From Gordonia sp. OPL2 (GTDB taxonomy: Bacteria; Actinomycetota; Actinomycetes; Mycobacteriales; Mycobacteriaceae), in assembly GCF_003797825.1 (NCBI RefSeq), contig NZ_RKME01000007.1, positions 124,001 through 188,000 on the forward strand: a stretch of DNA of 64,000 bases. The letters are read 5' to 3'. The notes under the pieces were generated by a model, which was not told the DNA's origin, made no database searches, and worked only from the letters and a program-made list of their open reading frames with translations. Positions 42,943-51,834 of the stretch are shown one piece after another (within the stretch, counting starts at the first letter, position 1; each line of letters opens with the position of its first letter). The translations under genes and the position numbers were made by a program.

Positions 42943-44558
42943 TGCTTGCTCAGCTCGTCAAGCGTGCGCACGAGACGCGACACGCTGCCGATCTTCTCCG
43001 CCGCATCGGGCAGCAGTACTTCAGCGATGCATGTCGCCGCCTCGACTTTGCCCTTGCTTCTACAGAACTTCGCTACCGCCTCCGGACCGAGCTTCTCGAT
43101 CGACTCAACGCCCGTCGATTGCAGCAGTCCCTGTTCCGTGCAGAGCTTTCCATCGATGAGGGCCTTTGCCGCAACCGGACCGCCGAGGGCGCGGGTGTAC
43201 TCGTCTTCAAGGTCAATGTCGGAGATAAAGACCTTCTTGTCTACGACAGTGTTCCGCTTGCCTTTGAAGGCGTTGACCCACTTTCCGCTCTCCCGCTCGT
43301 CCACCAGTCCGAGCAGGGTCGGTCCAAAGCCGTCGGGGCCGAGGAGCGGGAAGACGTTGCTGAACTTGTCCGCTCCGTCCAGTTCGACAACCACAGCGCC
43401 GAGCCGGTCGAGATCGATGCCCAGCTTCTGTGCCACAGCCTCGACGATCACCCGGTCAGCGTCGCCCTCGACGAGGACGACGAAGCGCGCAGTCAGGGCC
43501 TCCAGAAGTCGCGGTGACCACCAGTGAGCGCGCACCTTCTCGACCTTCGATAGCTTGGCATCTCCGATCTGGCGGCACTTACCGTGGCGGTCGACCGCTA
43601 TGACCTCCGAGGGTTCGAAACGATGGAGGATGTACGGCGAATGGGTGACAATGATCTTCTGATTCCCTTCGCCGCTCAGGAGTTCTGCTGCAGTCCGCTG
43701 GCTGGTCGGGTGCAGATGGATCTCCGGCTCGTCGATAGCGAGGACGTTCGCCGTTCCCTCGGCCAGGTCGAAGAGCGTCATAGACATGAGCTGGCGGACC
43801 CCGTCAGACTGCTCCGAAAGCGGGACCTGGCTGTCGCCGCGGTTGAGGAAGATCGTCACGTCCTGGAGGACGTCGCTGGACGGATCGGTCACGCTCCGGA
43901 CCGAGAAGTCATCCTTAGTGACGTTCCGCGGCATCGAACGGCTGAGATGACTCGCGACGCGGCCGAGCAATTCCCCGACCGACTCGTTGCCCCCGAGTTC
44001 CTCGTTGAACTTGCCGAGGATGGCCTTCAAACCGTCCTCGTTTGCACCGAGATCGGCGGCGGCCAGGAGTGTCCGGACCGGGCTGTACGCGCCCTCCATC
44101 ATCGACGCGCCGCGGGTCGCCTTCAGATAGCGCCAGCCGAACGCCTCCAGCTGCTCGCGGCTGGGTGCTCGTTCATGACCGCTCTCCGGGAACCAGCGGC
44201 GGATAGACACCGCTTCGTCGTCCTCTGGGTCCACCTCGATCACCATCTGGACCCAGAGGTACTCGCCGACCTCGTCTTTGGCGATGCTGATCTCCGAAGG
44301 GAAGACTCGACGATCCTCATCCGTGAATCCAGACCATAGAGCGTTTACCACGAGACGCTGTTCCTGATCGCGTAGGTCGCCGGGTTTGAGCGCCTGGTAG
44401 AGGCCAGCAGAGCTCGTCCCCAGGAGCAGGTTCAGCATGCGCAGGATCGAGGACTTGCCCACGTCGTTCGCGCCAACGATGACCGCGTGCCTGCGAACCT
44501 CGAAAGTCAGATCCTGGATCCGGCTGTGATTTGTGATTGCCACCTTGGACAGACGCAT
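42939..44558 (-). CDS. gajA: OLD-family ATPase/TOPRIM nuclease of a Gabija defence pair
   Basis: The 539-residue protein has an N-terminal SMC-like ATPase (Walker A GANDVGKSS at 29-37, signature-like LSEQSDGVRQLMS, Walker B VLAIDEPEIHLHP, THSPYIL switch). It has a C-terminal TOPRIM nuclease (VVLVEGDADRVIVEA, LGLVDERESG, FISDIDLEDE). This is the GajA architecture: a sequence-specific nicking nuclease whose activity is held down by normal nucleotide pools. It precedes gajB with a 4-base overlap. OLD nucleases of other systems share the domains; the coupled UvrD-like gene is what points to Gabija. Confidence 0.82.
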   Translation of the reverse strand: MRLSKVAITNHSRIQDLTFEVRRHAVIVGANDVGKSSILRMLNLLLGTSSAGLYQALKPGDLRDQEQRLVVNALWSGFTDEDRRVFPSEISIAKDEVGEYLWVQMVIEVDPEDDEAVSIRRWFPESGHERAPSREQLEAFGWRYLKATRGASMMEGAYSPVRTLLAAADLGANEDGLKAILGKFNEELGGNESVGELLGRVASHLSRSMPRNVTKDDFSVRSVTDPSSDVLQDVTIFLNRGDSQVPLSEQSDGVRQLMSMTLFDLAEGTANVLAIDEPEIHLHPTSQRTAAELLSGEGNQKIIVTHSPYILHRFEPSEVIAVDRHGKCRQIGDAKLSKVEKVRAHWWSPRLLEALTARFVVLVEGDADRVIVEAVAQKLGIDLDRLGAVVVELDGADKFSNVFPLLGPDGFGPTLLGLVDERESGKWVNAFKGKRNTVVDKKVFISDIDLEDEYTRALGGPVAAKALIDGKLCTEQGLLQSTGVESIEKLGPEAVAKFCRSKGKVEAATCIAEVLLPDAAEKIGSVSRLVRTLDELSKQ

Positions 44559-44867
44559 ACCCGCTTCGCCCCCTCATGCTCTGGAGCGAAGGTCCTGCTC
44601 CGAATGTGCCTGCTACTGAACTCATTTAACCATTGAACTCGCCGGATCAAGCGGGACCAAGAATCGCGCAGACGCTCGTACAGGTTTCGATGTCGACTCA
44701 CGGGCATGGACGGCTCCTCGTGCTCCAACCCGATCGTGTCCACTGCGGCGTCGGGAACTTCGAATGCTCGTCTCCATTCAACCCACCGACACCGTGCCGA
44801 TCGTGGAGTACGTCGGTCGGTGTGTCACGGCCACGATGACTCGGATTCGACCTGTCAGAATCGCACC
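44559..44867. other. Divergent intergenic region, no gene seen
   Basis: About 310 bases separate gajA (minus) from the nuclease-like gene (plus). No frame has family resemblance. The stretch 44600-44650 is AT-richer (tgctactgaactcatttaaccattgaa) and probably carries the gajAB promoter. Confidence 0.4.
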
Positions 44868-45284
44868 ATGGCCCGCCGCGCTGACTCTGACGAGTACTAC
44901 GTGCTGACCCTCTGCGACGAGATCCTCGGCGTTCCCGGGACTCGTCAGGCGAGATTCGACTGGCTGCGCGGCGATCCCTCACCCGCACGTTCGCACGGGA
45001 CGATGCTCCCCGTGGACGGGTATTGGTCGGACCTTCGGCTCGTGGTCGAGTTCCAGGAGGAGCAACACTCGGCACCGTCCCCATTCTTCGACCGCCGGCA
45101 TACCGTCTCGGGGATGGGTCGCGGTGAGCAGCGCCGCCGCTACGACGAGCGCAAACGGATGCTGATCCCCGAGCACGGACTGCGGCTCGTCGTGATCGAG
45201 AAGTCGGAGTTCCTGCTGAGGTCGCGGAGGATCGACCGTGACCATGCGCGGGATCTCCAGGTTGTCCGCCAATACCTTACGTAG
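44868..45284 (+). CDS. Predicted PD-(D/E)XK-fold nuclease, 138 aa
   Basis: Start ATG 44868 precedes MARRADSDEYYVLTLCDEIL. The core LPVDGYWSDLRLVVEFQEEQH has Asp and Glu spaced as in PD-(D/E)XK nucleases (D.y..dl.l.vE...qH), followed by QRRRYDERKRMLIPEHGLRLVVIEKSEF, a layout seen in small endonucleases related to Vsr/restriction-like proteins. The gene lies beside Gabija, on the opposite strand. Activity is inferred from motif spacing only. Confidence 0.5.
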   Translation: MARRADSDEYYVLTLCDEILGVPGTRQARFDWLRGDPSPARSHGTMLPVDGYWSDLRLVVEFQEEQHSAPSPFFDRRHTVSGMGRGEQRRRYDERKRMLIPEHGLRLVVIEKSEFLLRSRRIDRDHARDLQVVRQYLT

Positions 45285-45569
45285 TCCGGTGCATCCACTG
45301 GTGCCGCAGCAAATCTACCGGCGCCGGAGGAGACCTCGCGGTGCATGCCAGTTTGTCCGACGGTCGCCGCATGAAACCAGGCGACGAGGAGTGCCTACTC
45401 ACCATCCCCGAGCGATCCAGGCTCCCCGGAAGGCACCGGCGGATGTCGTTGGACGAAGCTAATCTGAGTCCGCCTCAGCGTTTGTCGATCCGTCTTTAGA
45501 GTCCGAAGTGTAGGTCACCCGGTTCTGCGTGGGAACAAGGGAAGGACACAGATGTCGCCGCTGCGCCCA

Positions 45570-46574
45570 TTACGGCGAATCGGGAACGCTCGCTGTCGAG
45601 GCCGAGTACCACTCCCGAAAGAGTGTTGCGGCTGAATCCGCTAGGTCTGGCAATCTGGCGGAGTCGACTGGCCGCGACTTCGGGCCGAGCGACCAGTCGA
45701 AGTACCCCTGCGCGATCCACGGCGTTTCAGGTAGGAACTTGGCGACTAGACCCAACTTGTTCTTACCAACCCCACTGCGGCCGTTCCTACAGGGAGTGGC
45801 TCGAATCTTGTAGCGACCAAGATCATCGCCAATCACCCGGTCGCGCAGCGTCTGGAGATGGTGGACCCACCCAGGAGCAGTGTCCGTGTCTTGGGCTACT
45901 GGGAAGTCGGCGAGCGAATCGCGCGTCTCAACCCCGACGTGAAACTCGAACTGCAGGTCGTCTTTGAACGCTGGCATCGCGCGCCCAGAAACCTGAATCT
46001 GTCCTCGTAATTGCCGATGGTCGGCCAGTTGGGGGCTCCAGATGGTGATCGCCGACATACCGCTACCACCTCGCCCAACGCGAACGTCCCAGCCTGCCCC
46101 GAGTTCCTCGCGAAGTGAAGGTGTGAGCTTCCGGAAGACGCGCTCAACCGCGACCTTTTGAGGCGGGAGTGATTCGATGTCCGCTGTCCAAATCCGAGAT
46201 TCCCGAAAGGAGGAAATTGCTTCTGTCCAGGTCACAACACCGGAAACTTGATCGAGATAGTCTTCCGCGTCGATCGGTTCGAGGACCAGCAGAAATAGAT
46301 CATCCACAGCCGCCTTCAGCTTCTCGACCTGGATACTTGTCAGCTCGTGGTCGAGTTTTGCCTCGATTCCGATTGTCGCTCCACCGGCTAGCCTGACTAG
46401 GACGTCAACCTTCGCGACGCTTTCACATTCAACGTGATCGACACTTGCACTGGACAATTCAACTCTGTCGCTGCGTTTCGCCAGCAGCGCAAGGAAGCCT
46501 TCTGGCCGCTGTCTGATCTCGGCGGCAAGTGCTCGTGTCAGCATCGGCTCACTCGTAAAAATATTGTCCCCCAA
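45570..46574 (-). CDS. Predicted restriction-endonuclease-like protein, 334 aa
   Basis: The start is TTG 46574, chosen because a perfect AGGAGGT lies seven bases upstream. Residues about 50-80 hold VDVLVRLAGGATIGIEAKLDHELT, a Asp...Glu-x-Lys arrangement typical of PD-(D/E)XK nuclease cores. The remainder (FRKLTPSLREELGAGWDVRVGRGG, YFDWSLGPKSR) is not recognised. Codon use is clearly less GC-rich than the flanking core genes. I regard it as a probable accessory nuclease or nuclease-associated protein of the island. Confidence 0.5.
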   Translation of the reverse strand: MGDNIFTSEPMLTRALAAEIRQRPEGFLALLAKRSDRVELSSASVDHVECESVAKVDVLVRLAGGATIGIEAKLDHELTSIQVEKLKAAVDDLFLLVLEPIDAEDYLDQVSGVVTWTEAISSFRESRIWTADIESLPPQKVAVERVFRKLTPSLREELGAGWDVRVGRGGSGMSAITIWSPQLADHRQLRGQIQVSGRAMPAFKDDLQFEFHVGVETRDSLADFPVAQDTDTAPGWVHHLQTLRDRVIGDDLGRYKIRATPCRNGRSGVGKNKLGLVAKFLPETPWIAQGYFDWSLGPKSRPVDSARLPDLADSAATLFREWYSASTASVPDSP

Positions 46575-46715
46575 CCGATCGACCTCCTAGTCGATTCACT
46601 TACTTTCGGAAGATTGAACAACGTGAGCAGTGTAACCTGTTCGAAGTCCTCAGGCGGAGGGTGACGTAGTCGATTGGGCGCACCCATCCATCGTGGCCCT
46701 CATAGCCGTGGACAA

Positions 46716-47363
46716 CTACGAGATCACTAGAGGAAGATCGCGATCAGCTCTAAGTGTCCAGTAAGGATTCGACGTCAACCCGCCGATCTCCTCGGCCTGT
46801 GGGCTCGACTGCAGCCCGGCTCCCTTCGCACCGCCGACGGCGCGGACAACATGTGCGGACTGGCCCTCCTTCGGCGTGAACGACACGACTACCTGCACCA
46901 TGTTCGTCAAGGTCTGATGGCGCTCGGATGGCTCCCCCGCATTGAAAGAGTCAACGAACGCGCGGGCGTTGCTCTTGCGATTGTCGGTCACGGTTGCCGA
47001 GAACTTGCCGCCCTTCGTGCGCACTTCCGTGAAATCGACCGTGAAGTAGCCGGGCCCCTGCTCGGCGCGTGTTGGGTCGTCGATCACGCGCGCCAACCCG
47101 ACGTACAGATTGCTGCCGTTGGGAAGATCTGTCTGACCAGTTACCTGGACGCTGCTCCCTGCAGCGCGCGGATCGAAGGTCAGGGTGAACGGAGTGGCGG
47201 GGCGAACGGCCGCAGGCGCCGAGGATGCTGGCGCTGACGAGGACGGTGGCGCGAACATAACCGCAGGAGTGGATGGCACAGGACTAGCCTCCTCGGTCGA
47301 GCACGCGGCAACGAGCGCAATCGCGCTCGCGCACAGAACCATCCGACCGAGCCTCTTGATCAT
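46716..47363 (-). CDS. Putative lipoprotein, 215 aa
   Basis: Signal MIKRLGRMVLCASAIALVAAC ends in lipobox LVAAC (Cys21), followed by a 35-residue Ser/Pro/Ala linker and a beta-rich domain (FTLTFDPRAAGSSVQVTGQTDLPNGSNLYVGLARV, YFTVDFTEV, FSATVTDNR). The domain resembles an immunoglobulin-like fold. No catalytic motif. It stands alone within the island. Confidence 0.65.
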   Translation of the reverse strand: MIKRLGRMVLCASAIALVAACSTEEASPVPSTPAVMFAPPSSSAPASSAPAAVRPATPFTLTFDPRAAGSSVQVTGQTDLPNGSNLYVGLARVIDDPTRAEQGPGYFTVDFTEVRTKGGKFSATVTDNRKSNARAFVDSFNAGEPSERHQTLTNMVQVVVSFTPKEGQSAHVVRAVGGAKGAGLQSSPQAEEIGGLTSNPYWTLRADRDLPLVIS

Positions 47364-47840
47364 GCGGGCGACACTACCTGGCAGACGCCGAAGAAGCGCC
47401 AGATCACCCGTGACACTTTCGCGGTAATCCTGAGGGGTTTTGAAACTGGCAGGGCGGGTGACTTGCTATTCGTCATGCGCTCTCGATGAGGACGGGGTGA
47501 CCATCCACAGGAAAGGGCCGGGTTGAGAGAAGATCGCTGATGCGTCGACGCGCGGGGTGGACGCGCCGTGCGCGAAGCCCTCTATCACTTTGCGTGTGGG
47601 GCTTGTCGATCCGTCGGCGCCTTTCCAGTAGCGATGGGAAGAATGGCCCACTCCACCAGGGTCAGCGACATGTTCAGCAGCGTCCCACTTCAGCCCGAAA
47701 CCCCACCACTCCTTGGGACTCTCCCCGGGTACGGGCGGGGGACGTGGCGGGCACTCGCCACGCCGGCCGTGGGCATGGCAGTCTCTGGCTGGTGTTTCAC
47801 CAACTAGCTACGCCCGAAGTTGCGCCGGCGTAGTAGAAAT
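47364..47840. other. Stretch without a supported gene
   Basis: The best frame (plus 47568-47807, 79 codons with CGAC and WCF motifs) has no ribosome site and no family resemblance. The region should contain the divergent promoters of the lipoprotein gene and the AlbA_2 gene. Confidence 0.35.
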
Positions 47841-49178
47841 GTGCTTGTGAAGATCGTGTACGTGGCATCGCAACTACATATGAACGGTATTGACCACGTT
47901 GGTCGATCACTGACGCGGCACCTGGCGACGGAGCACGATTTGCGAGTCTGCGGTGCGATCGTTACGCCAGATTCGCCCCTTCGAAACGGCCGCGTGAGCG
48001 AGTGGGTCCTCTCATCCGACGACTTGCGAGATGTGGATGTTGTATACGTTGAGGGCGGATGGGTTGACATGGCCGCCGTCGAGAAGTTTCCGCGCTCGGC
48101 GGCAGAGGAGTTCGTGTTTGGCGGTGGGCAACTGATTGTCGCCGATGTCAACCGCAGCAATGTGATGACGCAGGTAGAACCCTTGCGTCAGGCTTCGCAA
48201 CTGTTTGGATCTGCGCCTGACATGCTCGCCGATGGAGACGTTGCGGTCCGATACTTAGGCGATGTCGACGCTCGCGAGCAGTACGGCATCCGTTTCGCAA
48301 CGGAGCAGATGTGGGTGTCTGAGTCTCTTCGACCGTCGTTTGAGGGGATCGATGCACTGCTCGGGGACTCCGTCGTTCTACTCCAACTTGGGGCGGGCCA
48401 AATTGCCGCGTCGGGAAACGCGACGACGCGTGTACTTTCACTCGACGAGTACGACGACCGTGGGCCCGTCACTCCCTGGGCAACAGTCAACGCCTACGGC
48501 TCAGGTCACGCGGTACTCATCGCCGGATGGGTCTCGCACGACCTCATTGTGGAGGCTTGCCCCGACAATGCCCGCTGGATCAGCAACCTGATCGCACTGC
48601 TTACGGACTGGACCCACGAGAGTGCCAGTTGGACAACGACACACAGTCAGTCCGGTCGAGCTGCTGCTGATCTTTCTGCTCTCCTGGATCAGGCTGAGTC
48701 GCAGAAACTTGAGCGCAAGTCTTCGTTTCTGATACCGGCTGATCCTTCGCGGGGAGATACGCCCATCGACGACATCCAATTTCAAGTCGGGAAATCGATC
48801 GTGGCACTCGCCAACACTGATGGCGGGCACCTGATCATCGGGCAGGCTGACGATCTTACGGTTTTGGGGCTTGAGCCCGATCTTTCCAAAGTGCGAAACG
48901 GCGACAGGGACGGCTTTGAACAGCGACTCGTCCAGTACGCCGACAACTTCCTATCGCCACGATGGGAAGTGCTGGGGCTCACGCTCCATTGGGTGAAGAC
49001 ACCTTCCGGCGACGTCGCGATCGTGGAGATCCCCGAGCAGCCAAGCGACAAGATCACCAGCATTAGAAAGACAAAGCGCGGAGACGACAGCGTCTACGTT
49101 CGGCGATCGACGCGTACAGACCGCTTGGAGGGAAGCAATCTCGCTCACTGGAGCGCAGCCCGGAGTCGCAGAGCGTGA
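47841..49178 (+). CDS. Rossmann/amidotransferase-like domain fused to Schlafen AlbA_2 domain
   Basis: The protein has about 445 residues from GTG 47841 (GTG 47847 possible). Residues 1-240 form an alpha/beta domain of the class I amidotransferase-like fold: IVYVASQLHMNGIDHVGRSL, VVYVEGGWVDM, FVFGGGQLIVADVN and late YGSGHAVLIAGWVS, without an obvious catalytic Cys. Residues about 285-430 are an AlbA_2 Schlafen-like domain: ESQKLERKSSF, IVALANTDGGHLIIGQAD, VAIVEIPEQPSDKI, DSVYVRRSTRTDRL. AlbA_2 domains bind or cut nucleic acid and occur in several defence proteins. The combination is unfamiliar to me. Confidence 0.7.
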   Translation: MLVKIVYVASQLHMNGIDHVGRSLTRHLATEHDLRVCGAIVTPDSPLRNGRVSEWVLSSDDLRDVDVVYVEGGWVDMAAVEKFPRSAAEEFVFGGGQLIVADVNRSNVMTQVEPLRQASQLFGSAPDMLADGDVAVRYLGDVDAREQYGIRFATEQMWVSESLRPSFEGIDALLGDSVVLLQLGAGQIAASGNATTRVLSLDEYDDRGPVTPWATVNAYGSGHAVLIAGWVSHDLIVEACPDNARWISNLIALLTDWTHESASWTTTHSQSGRAAADLSALLDQAESQKLERKSSFLIPADPSRGDTPIDDIQFQVGKSIVALANTDGGHLIIGQADDLTVLGLEPDLSKVRNGDRDGFEQRLVQYADNFLSPRWEVLGLTLHWVKTPSGDVAIVEIPEQPSDKITSIRKTKRGDDSVYVRRSTRTDRLEGSNLAHWSAARSRRA

Positions 49179-49422
49179 ATCGATCCGCCGCCTCCGTAGA
49201 CCGAATTGAACCGCAGGCGCGCCATTTTCAGGACAATGCGTCATCCCGCACTTCGAGTCTCCCTTCGGCATAGAAGAGATAGACCGGACGTGCGCGACTG
49301 GAAATCGAAGTCAGAGCTTCGATGGCGCCATAAGAATGCGCCTCGCTTCGGGACACGAGATCGTTCCCGCACGAGGGATGACTGATTCATGGGGACGGTT
49401 GCGAGTCAGCGGGTCGCGTTAG

Positions 49423-49689
49423 TTAGTACGTCCGGCAATCGTCGGCTGGCGTCCACTCGGGGCCGTCCGTGCTCACGCCCGGCTGTTCGATTCCTGCCAA
49501 TGACCAGCAAGCGACGTCCGGTTTACCTGAGTTCTTAAGCTTGTCCGGAGTGTAGATGTAGAAGTGCGGGTCGTTTTTAGGCGCGAGACATAGCTTGAAG
49601 CCTGCGGCTGTGCCACTGATCAGCGCGTCACGTGCTTCGTCGGGGTTGACCGCTCGTGCTTTGGGGTGGTGGACGGCGATGGTGCCCAA
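49423..49689 (-). CDS. Small hypothetical protein, 88 aa
   Basis: GGAGG lies five bases before ATG 49689, supporting a real gene. The product is soluble, with IAVHHPKARAVNPDEARDAL, FYIYTPDKLKNSGKPDVACWSL and an acidic end; two Cys may pair. No family recognised. It marks the right end of the less GC-rich island. Confidence 0.45.
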   Translation of the reverse strand: MGTIAVHHPKARAVNPDEARDALISGTAAGFKLCLAPKNDPHFYIYTPDKLKNSGKPDVACWSLAGIEQPGVSTDGPEWTPADDCRTY

Positions 49690-50032
49690 TGGAAGCCTCC
49701 GATCGCCGATCTCGAGCTGAAAGTCTTTGACGAAATAAGTGACTGGAGCGCCGGTGCCAAGTCAACTTCGCCCGCGTCAAGCCCGTGATTTACGACTTCG
49801 CCTGACATGACATATGAGATCGGGGCTAAACACTTGGTGCTCACTCAGAGGAATCGCCGGGTTCGCCAGCCTGTAGGGCCGCGAGTCGCAATCTGAGTAG
49901 GCGCAGGCCGCCATCGCTGGACCGCGGCGGCGCGCAGGTCGTGCTAGCCCAAGCGATACCGCGTACCGCGCCATCGACGTCAATCTGTAATCAAGTGTAA
50001 TCGGGAGGGACACCATCGCCGTCGACGCTAGC
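49690..50032. other. Stretch without a supported gene
   Basis: Short minus-strand frames here (49620-49844, 49777-50055) are Ser/Arg-rich and lack ribosome sites. Nothing else is visible. This is the border between the defence island and core-like sequence. Confidence 0.35.
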
Positions 50033-50569
50033 CTAGAAACTCGGCGGCGACGCAAACACCAAAAACACTGCGACCGAACCTGATTCGTTCAGATACCGAT
50101 GAGGTAACCGCGAATCATAGGTCGCGCTGTCCCCCGTGCCGAGCTCAATCCGCTCCCCCGCAACCTCGACCACCATCGCACCACTCTCCACCACGACACA
50201 CTCACTCGCCGGATGCGCATGCGGCTCCACGCTCGACACATCGTTCGGCTCCAGCCGCCCCCGCAGCACCTCGAGCGTCGCGCTCGGCGGTGACAACTTC
50301 TCGTAGGTCAACGACCCGGTCGGCGTAGTGACCGAGACCCGACTGCCGGCACGCAGCACGTTGACCGGGCTCGGCGCGCCGTCCTGGAACAGGTCGAACA
50401 GCGGTACCCCGAGCGCCTCGGCGAGGCGCCTCAACGTCTCCAGGCTCGGGTCGGCCCGCCCGTTCTCCACCTGACTGATCAGGCCTTGCGAGACACCGGC
50501 CTGCTCGGCAAGCTGCACCATCGTCAGCCCGCGCGCCTTGCGCACCTCGCGAATCGTCGTACCTAGCAC
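50033..50569 (-). CDS. XRE-family regulator with C-terminal cupin domain
   Basis: The 178-residue protein has an N-terminal helix-turn-helix (IREVRKARGLTMVQLAEQAGVSQGLISQVENGRADPS split over residues 6-42) and a C-terminal cupin barrel (RLEPNDVSSVEPHAHPASECVVVESGAMVV, TGDSATYDSRLPHRYLN) with metal-type His residues. Such proteins sense small metabolites, often amines or amino acids. It is divergent from the aminotransferase gene, with 94 bases between containing two similar TTAATA boxes 21 bases apart, so it probably controls both directions. Confidence 0.82.
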   Translation of the reverse strand: MLGTTIREVRKARGLTMVQLAEQAGVSQGLISQVENGRADPSLETLRRLAEALGVPLFDLFQDGAPSPVNVLRAGSRVSVTTPTGSLTYEKLSPPSATLEVLRGRLEPNDVSSVEPHAHPASECVVVESGAMVVEVAGERIELGTGDSATYDSRLPHRYLNESGSVAVFLVFASPPSF

Positions 50570-50614
50570 ACGAGCATCATTGCAGGCGACCGAGCGAACC
50601 GGCGGGTGGACCCA

Positions 50615-50645
50615 GATTAATATTCCGATTGACAGGGTTAATACT
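50615..50645. promoter_or_regulatory. Two near-identical TTAATA boxes two helical turns apart
   Basis: GATTAATATT (50615-50624) and GGTTAATACT (50636-50645) match at 8 of 10 positions and are spaced 21 bases, placing them on one face of the DNA. They lie between the divergent XRE-cupin and aminotransferase genes, a fitting place for the regulator's operator. The same region must contain the promoters. Confidence 0.4.
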
Positions 50646-50663
50646 GTGCCGCAGGATTACCCC

Positions 50664-51821
50664 ATGACCACAGTCCAGGAAGCCACCACGTCGGCGACCG
50701 AGCAGCTTGCCGCGTTTCGCGGCCGGTTCCCGCACCTCGACGACGTCACGCACCTCGCCAGCTGCAGCCAAGGCGCCCTGTCTGTCGACCTGCAGCGCCG
50801 ACTGCAGGACATGCAGGACGACCTCATCGCCGACCCCGCACCATGGGGCCGGTGGATGGAACTCGTGGAGAACCTGCGCGCACGGTTCGCCGCCCGGATC
50901 GGCGCCGCACCCGAGCAGGTCGCCATTGCACCGAACGCGTCAATCGCCGCCTACCAGGTGCGCTCGACCATCCACGCCCGCGGCAACAAGGCACTGCTGA
51001 CCAGCGACCACGAGTTCCCCTCTGTGGGCCACGTGTGGCGCGCCTCTGCCGATGGCACACCGATCCGCTCGATCGCCGCCGACGACGTGCTGACCGCATC
51101 GGCCGGGACAGCACAGATCGACGACACCGTCGGACTCGTCTCCGCCCCGCTCGTCTCCTACATCAACGGCACCCGCCCACCGGTCCGCGCCATCGCCGAC
51201 GCGGCCCACGCGGCCGGCGCCGCGATGTTCGTCGACGCCTACCAGGGCAGCGGCGTCGTGCCGTTCACCGTCGACGAGCTGGGCTGCGACTTCCTCGTCA
51301 CCGGCACCCTCAAGTACATGCTCGGACTGCCCGGTCTCGCCTTCCTGTACGTCCGCCATCCCGAAGAACTCGACAATCCTGCACTGACCGGATGGTTCGG
51401 ACGTAGCAATCCGTTCAACTTCGACCCCGCCAACATCGAAGCCCCCAGCACCGCAGCCAAATTCGAGACCGGCACCCCGGGTGTCCCATCGGTGTACGCG
51501 GCGCTCGGCGGGCTGGATGCCCTCGACACCGTCGATGCCGACGCCGGATGGGCACATGTGCAGCGACTCGCCGAGCGCACCGCCACCGAACTCCGCGCGC
51601 TCGGCGAACAGATCGACCGGCCGGAGGACCCCACCTTCGCCGGACCGCAGGTGGCCCTGGTCGACGACGACCCCGACACCCTCGCCGCCTGGCTGCTCGC
51701 CGAACACCGCATCAGCACCGCGCCACGCGGGAAGCGACTGCGAATCTCGTTCCACTACTACAACACCGACAACGACGTCGACCGCATCATCACAGCGCTC
51801 GCGGCCTACCGCCGCCCCTGA
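50664..51821 (+). CDS. PLP-dependent class V aminotransferase
   Basis: The 385-residue fold-type I enzyme has an N-terminal substrate region (HLASCSQGALSVDL), cofactor-binding Asp in AMFVDAYQGSGVVPF, Schiff-base Lys in LVTGTLKYMLGLPGLAFLYV, and phosphate-site ETGTPGVPSVYAALGGL. It is closest in pattern to kynureninase/cysteine-desulfurase-like members, without the desulfurase active Cys loop being evident. ATG 50664 is selected over the upstream open frame because family similarity begins there. The antiporter gene follows after 13 bases. Substrate unknown, probably an amino acid exported or imported by the neighbour. Confidence 0.8.
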   Translation: MTTVQEATTSATEQLAAFRGRFPHLDDVTHLASCSQGALSVDLQRRLQDMQDDLIADPAPWGRWMELVENLRARFAARIGAAPEQVAIAPNASIAAYQVRSTIHARGNKALLTSDHEFPSVGHVWRASADGTPIRSIAADDVLTASAGTAQIDDTVGLVSAPLVSYINGTRPPVRAIADAAHAAGAAMFVDAYQGSGVVPFTVDELGCDFLVTGTLKYMLGLPGLAFLYVRHPEELDNPALTGWFGRSNPFNFDPANIEAPSTAAKFETGTPGVPSVYAALGGLDALDTVDADAGWAHVQRLAERTATELRALGEQIDRPEDPTFAGPQVALVDDDPDTLAAWLLAEHRISTAPRGKRLRISFHYYNTDNDVDRIITALAAYRRP

Positions 51822-51834
51822 CATCGGAGTCCCC

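Noticed and set aside
42139..43527. Long plus-strand reading frame (462 codons) across gajA and gajB
   Set aside because: It spans the junction of two well-supported minus-strand genes and shows no recognisable domain; antisense artefact of high GC.
42939..44558. PARIS or retron-type OLD ATPase instead of Gabija
   Set aside because: ATPase and TOPRIM are on one chain and the coupled gene is a UvrD-like helicase, which fits Gabija; no AriB-like partner or reverse transcriptase is nearby.
47568..47807. 79-codon plus-strand frame with several Cys
   Set aside because: No ribosome site, no family resemblance, and it lies in a region of degraded sequence.
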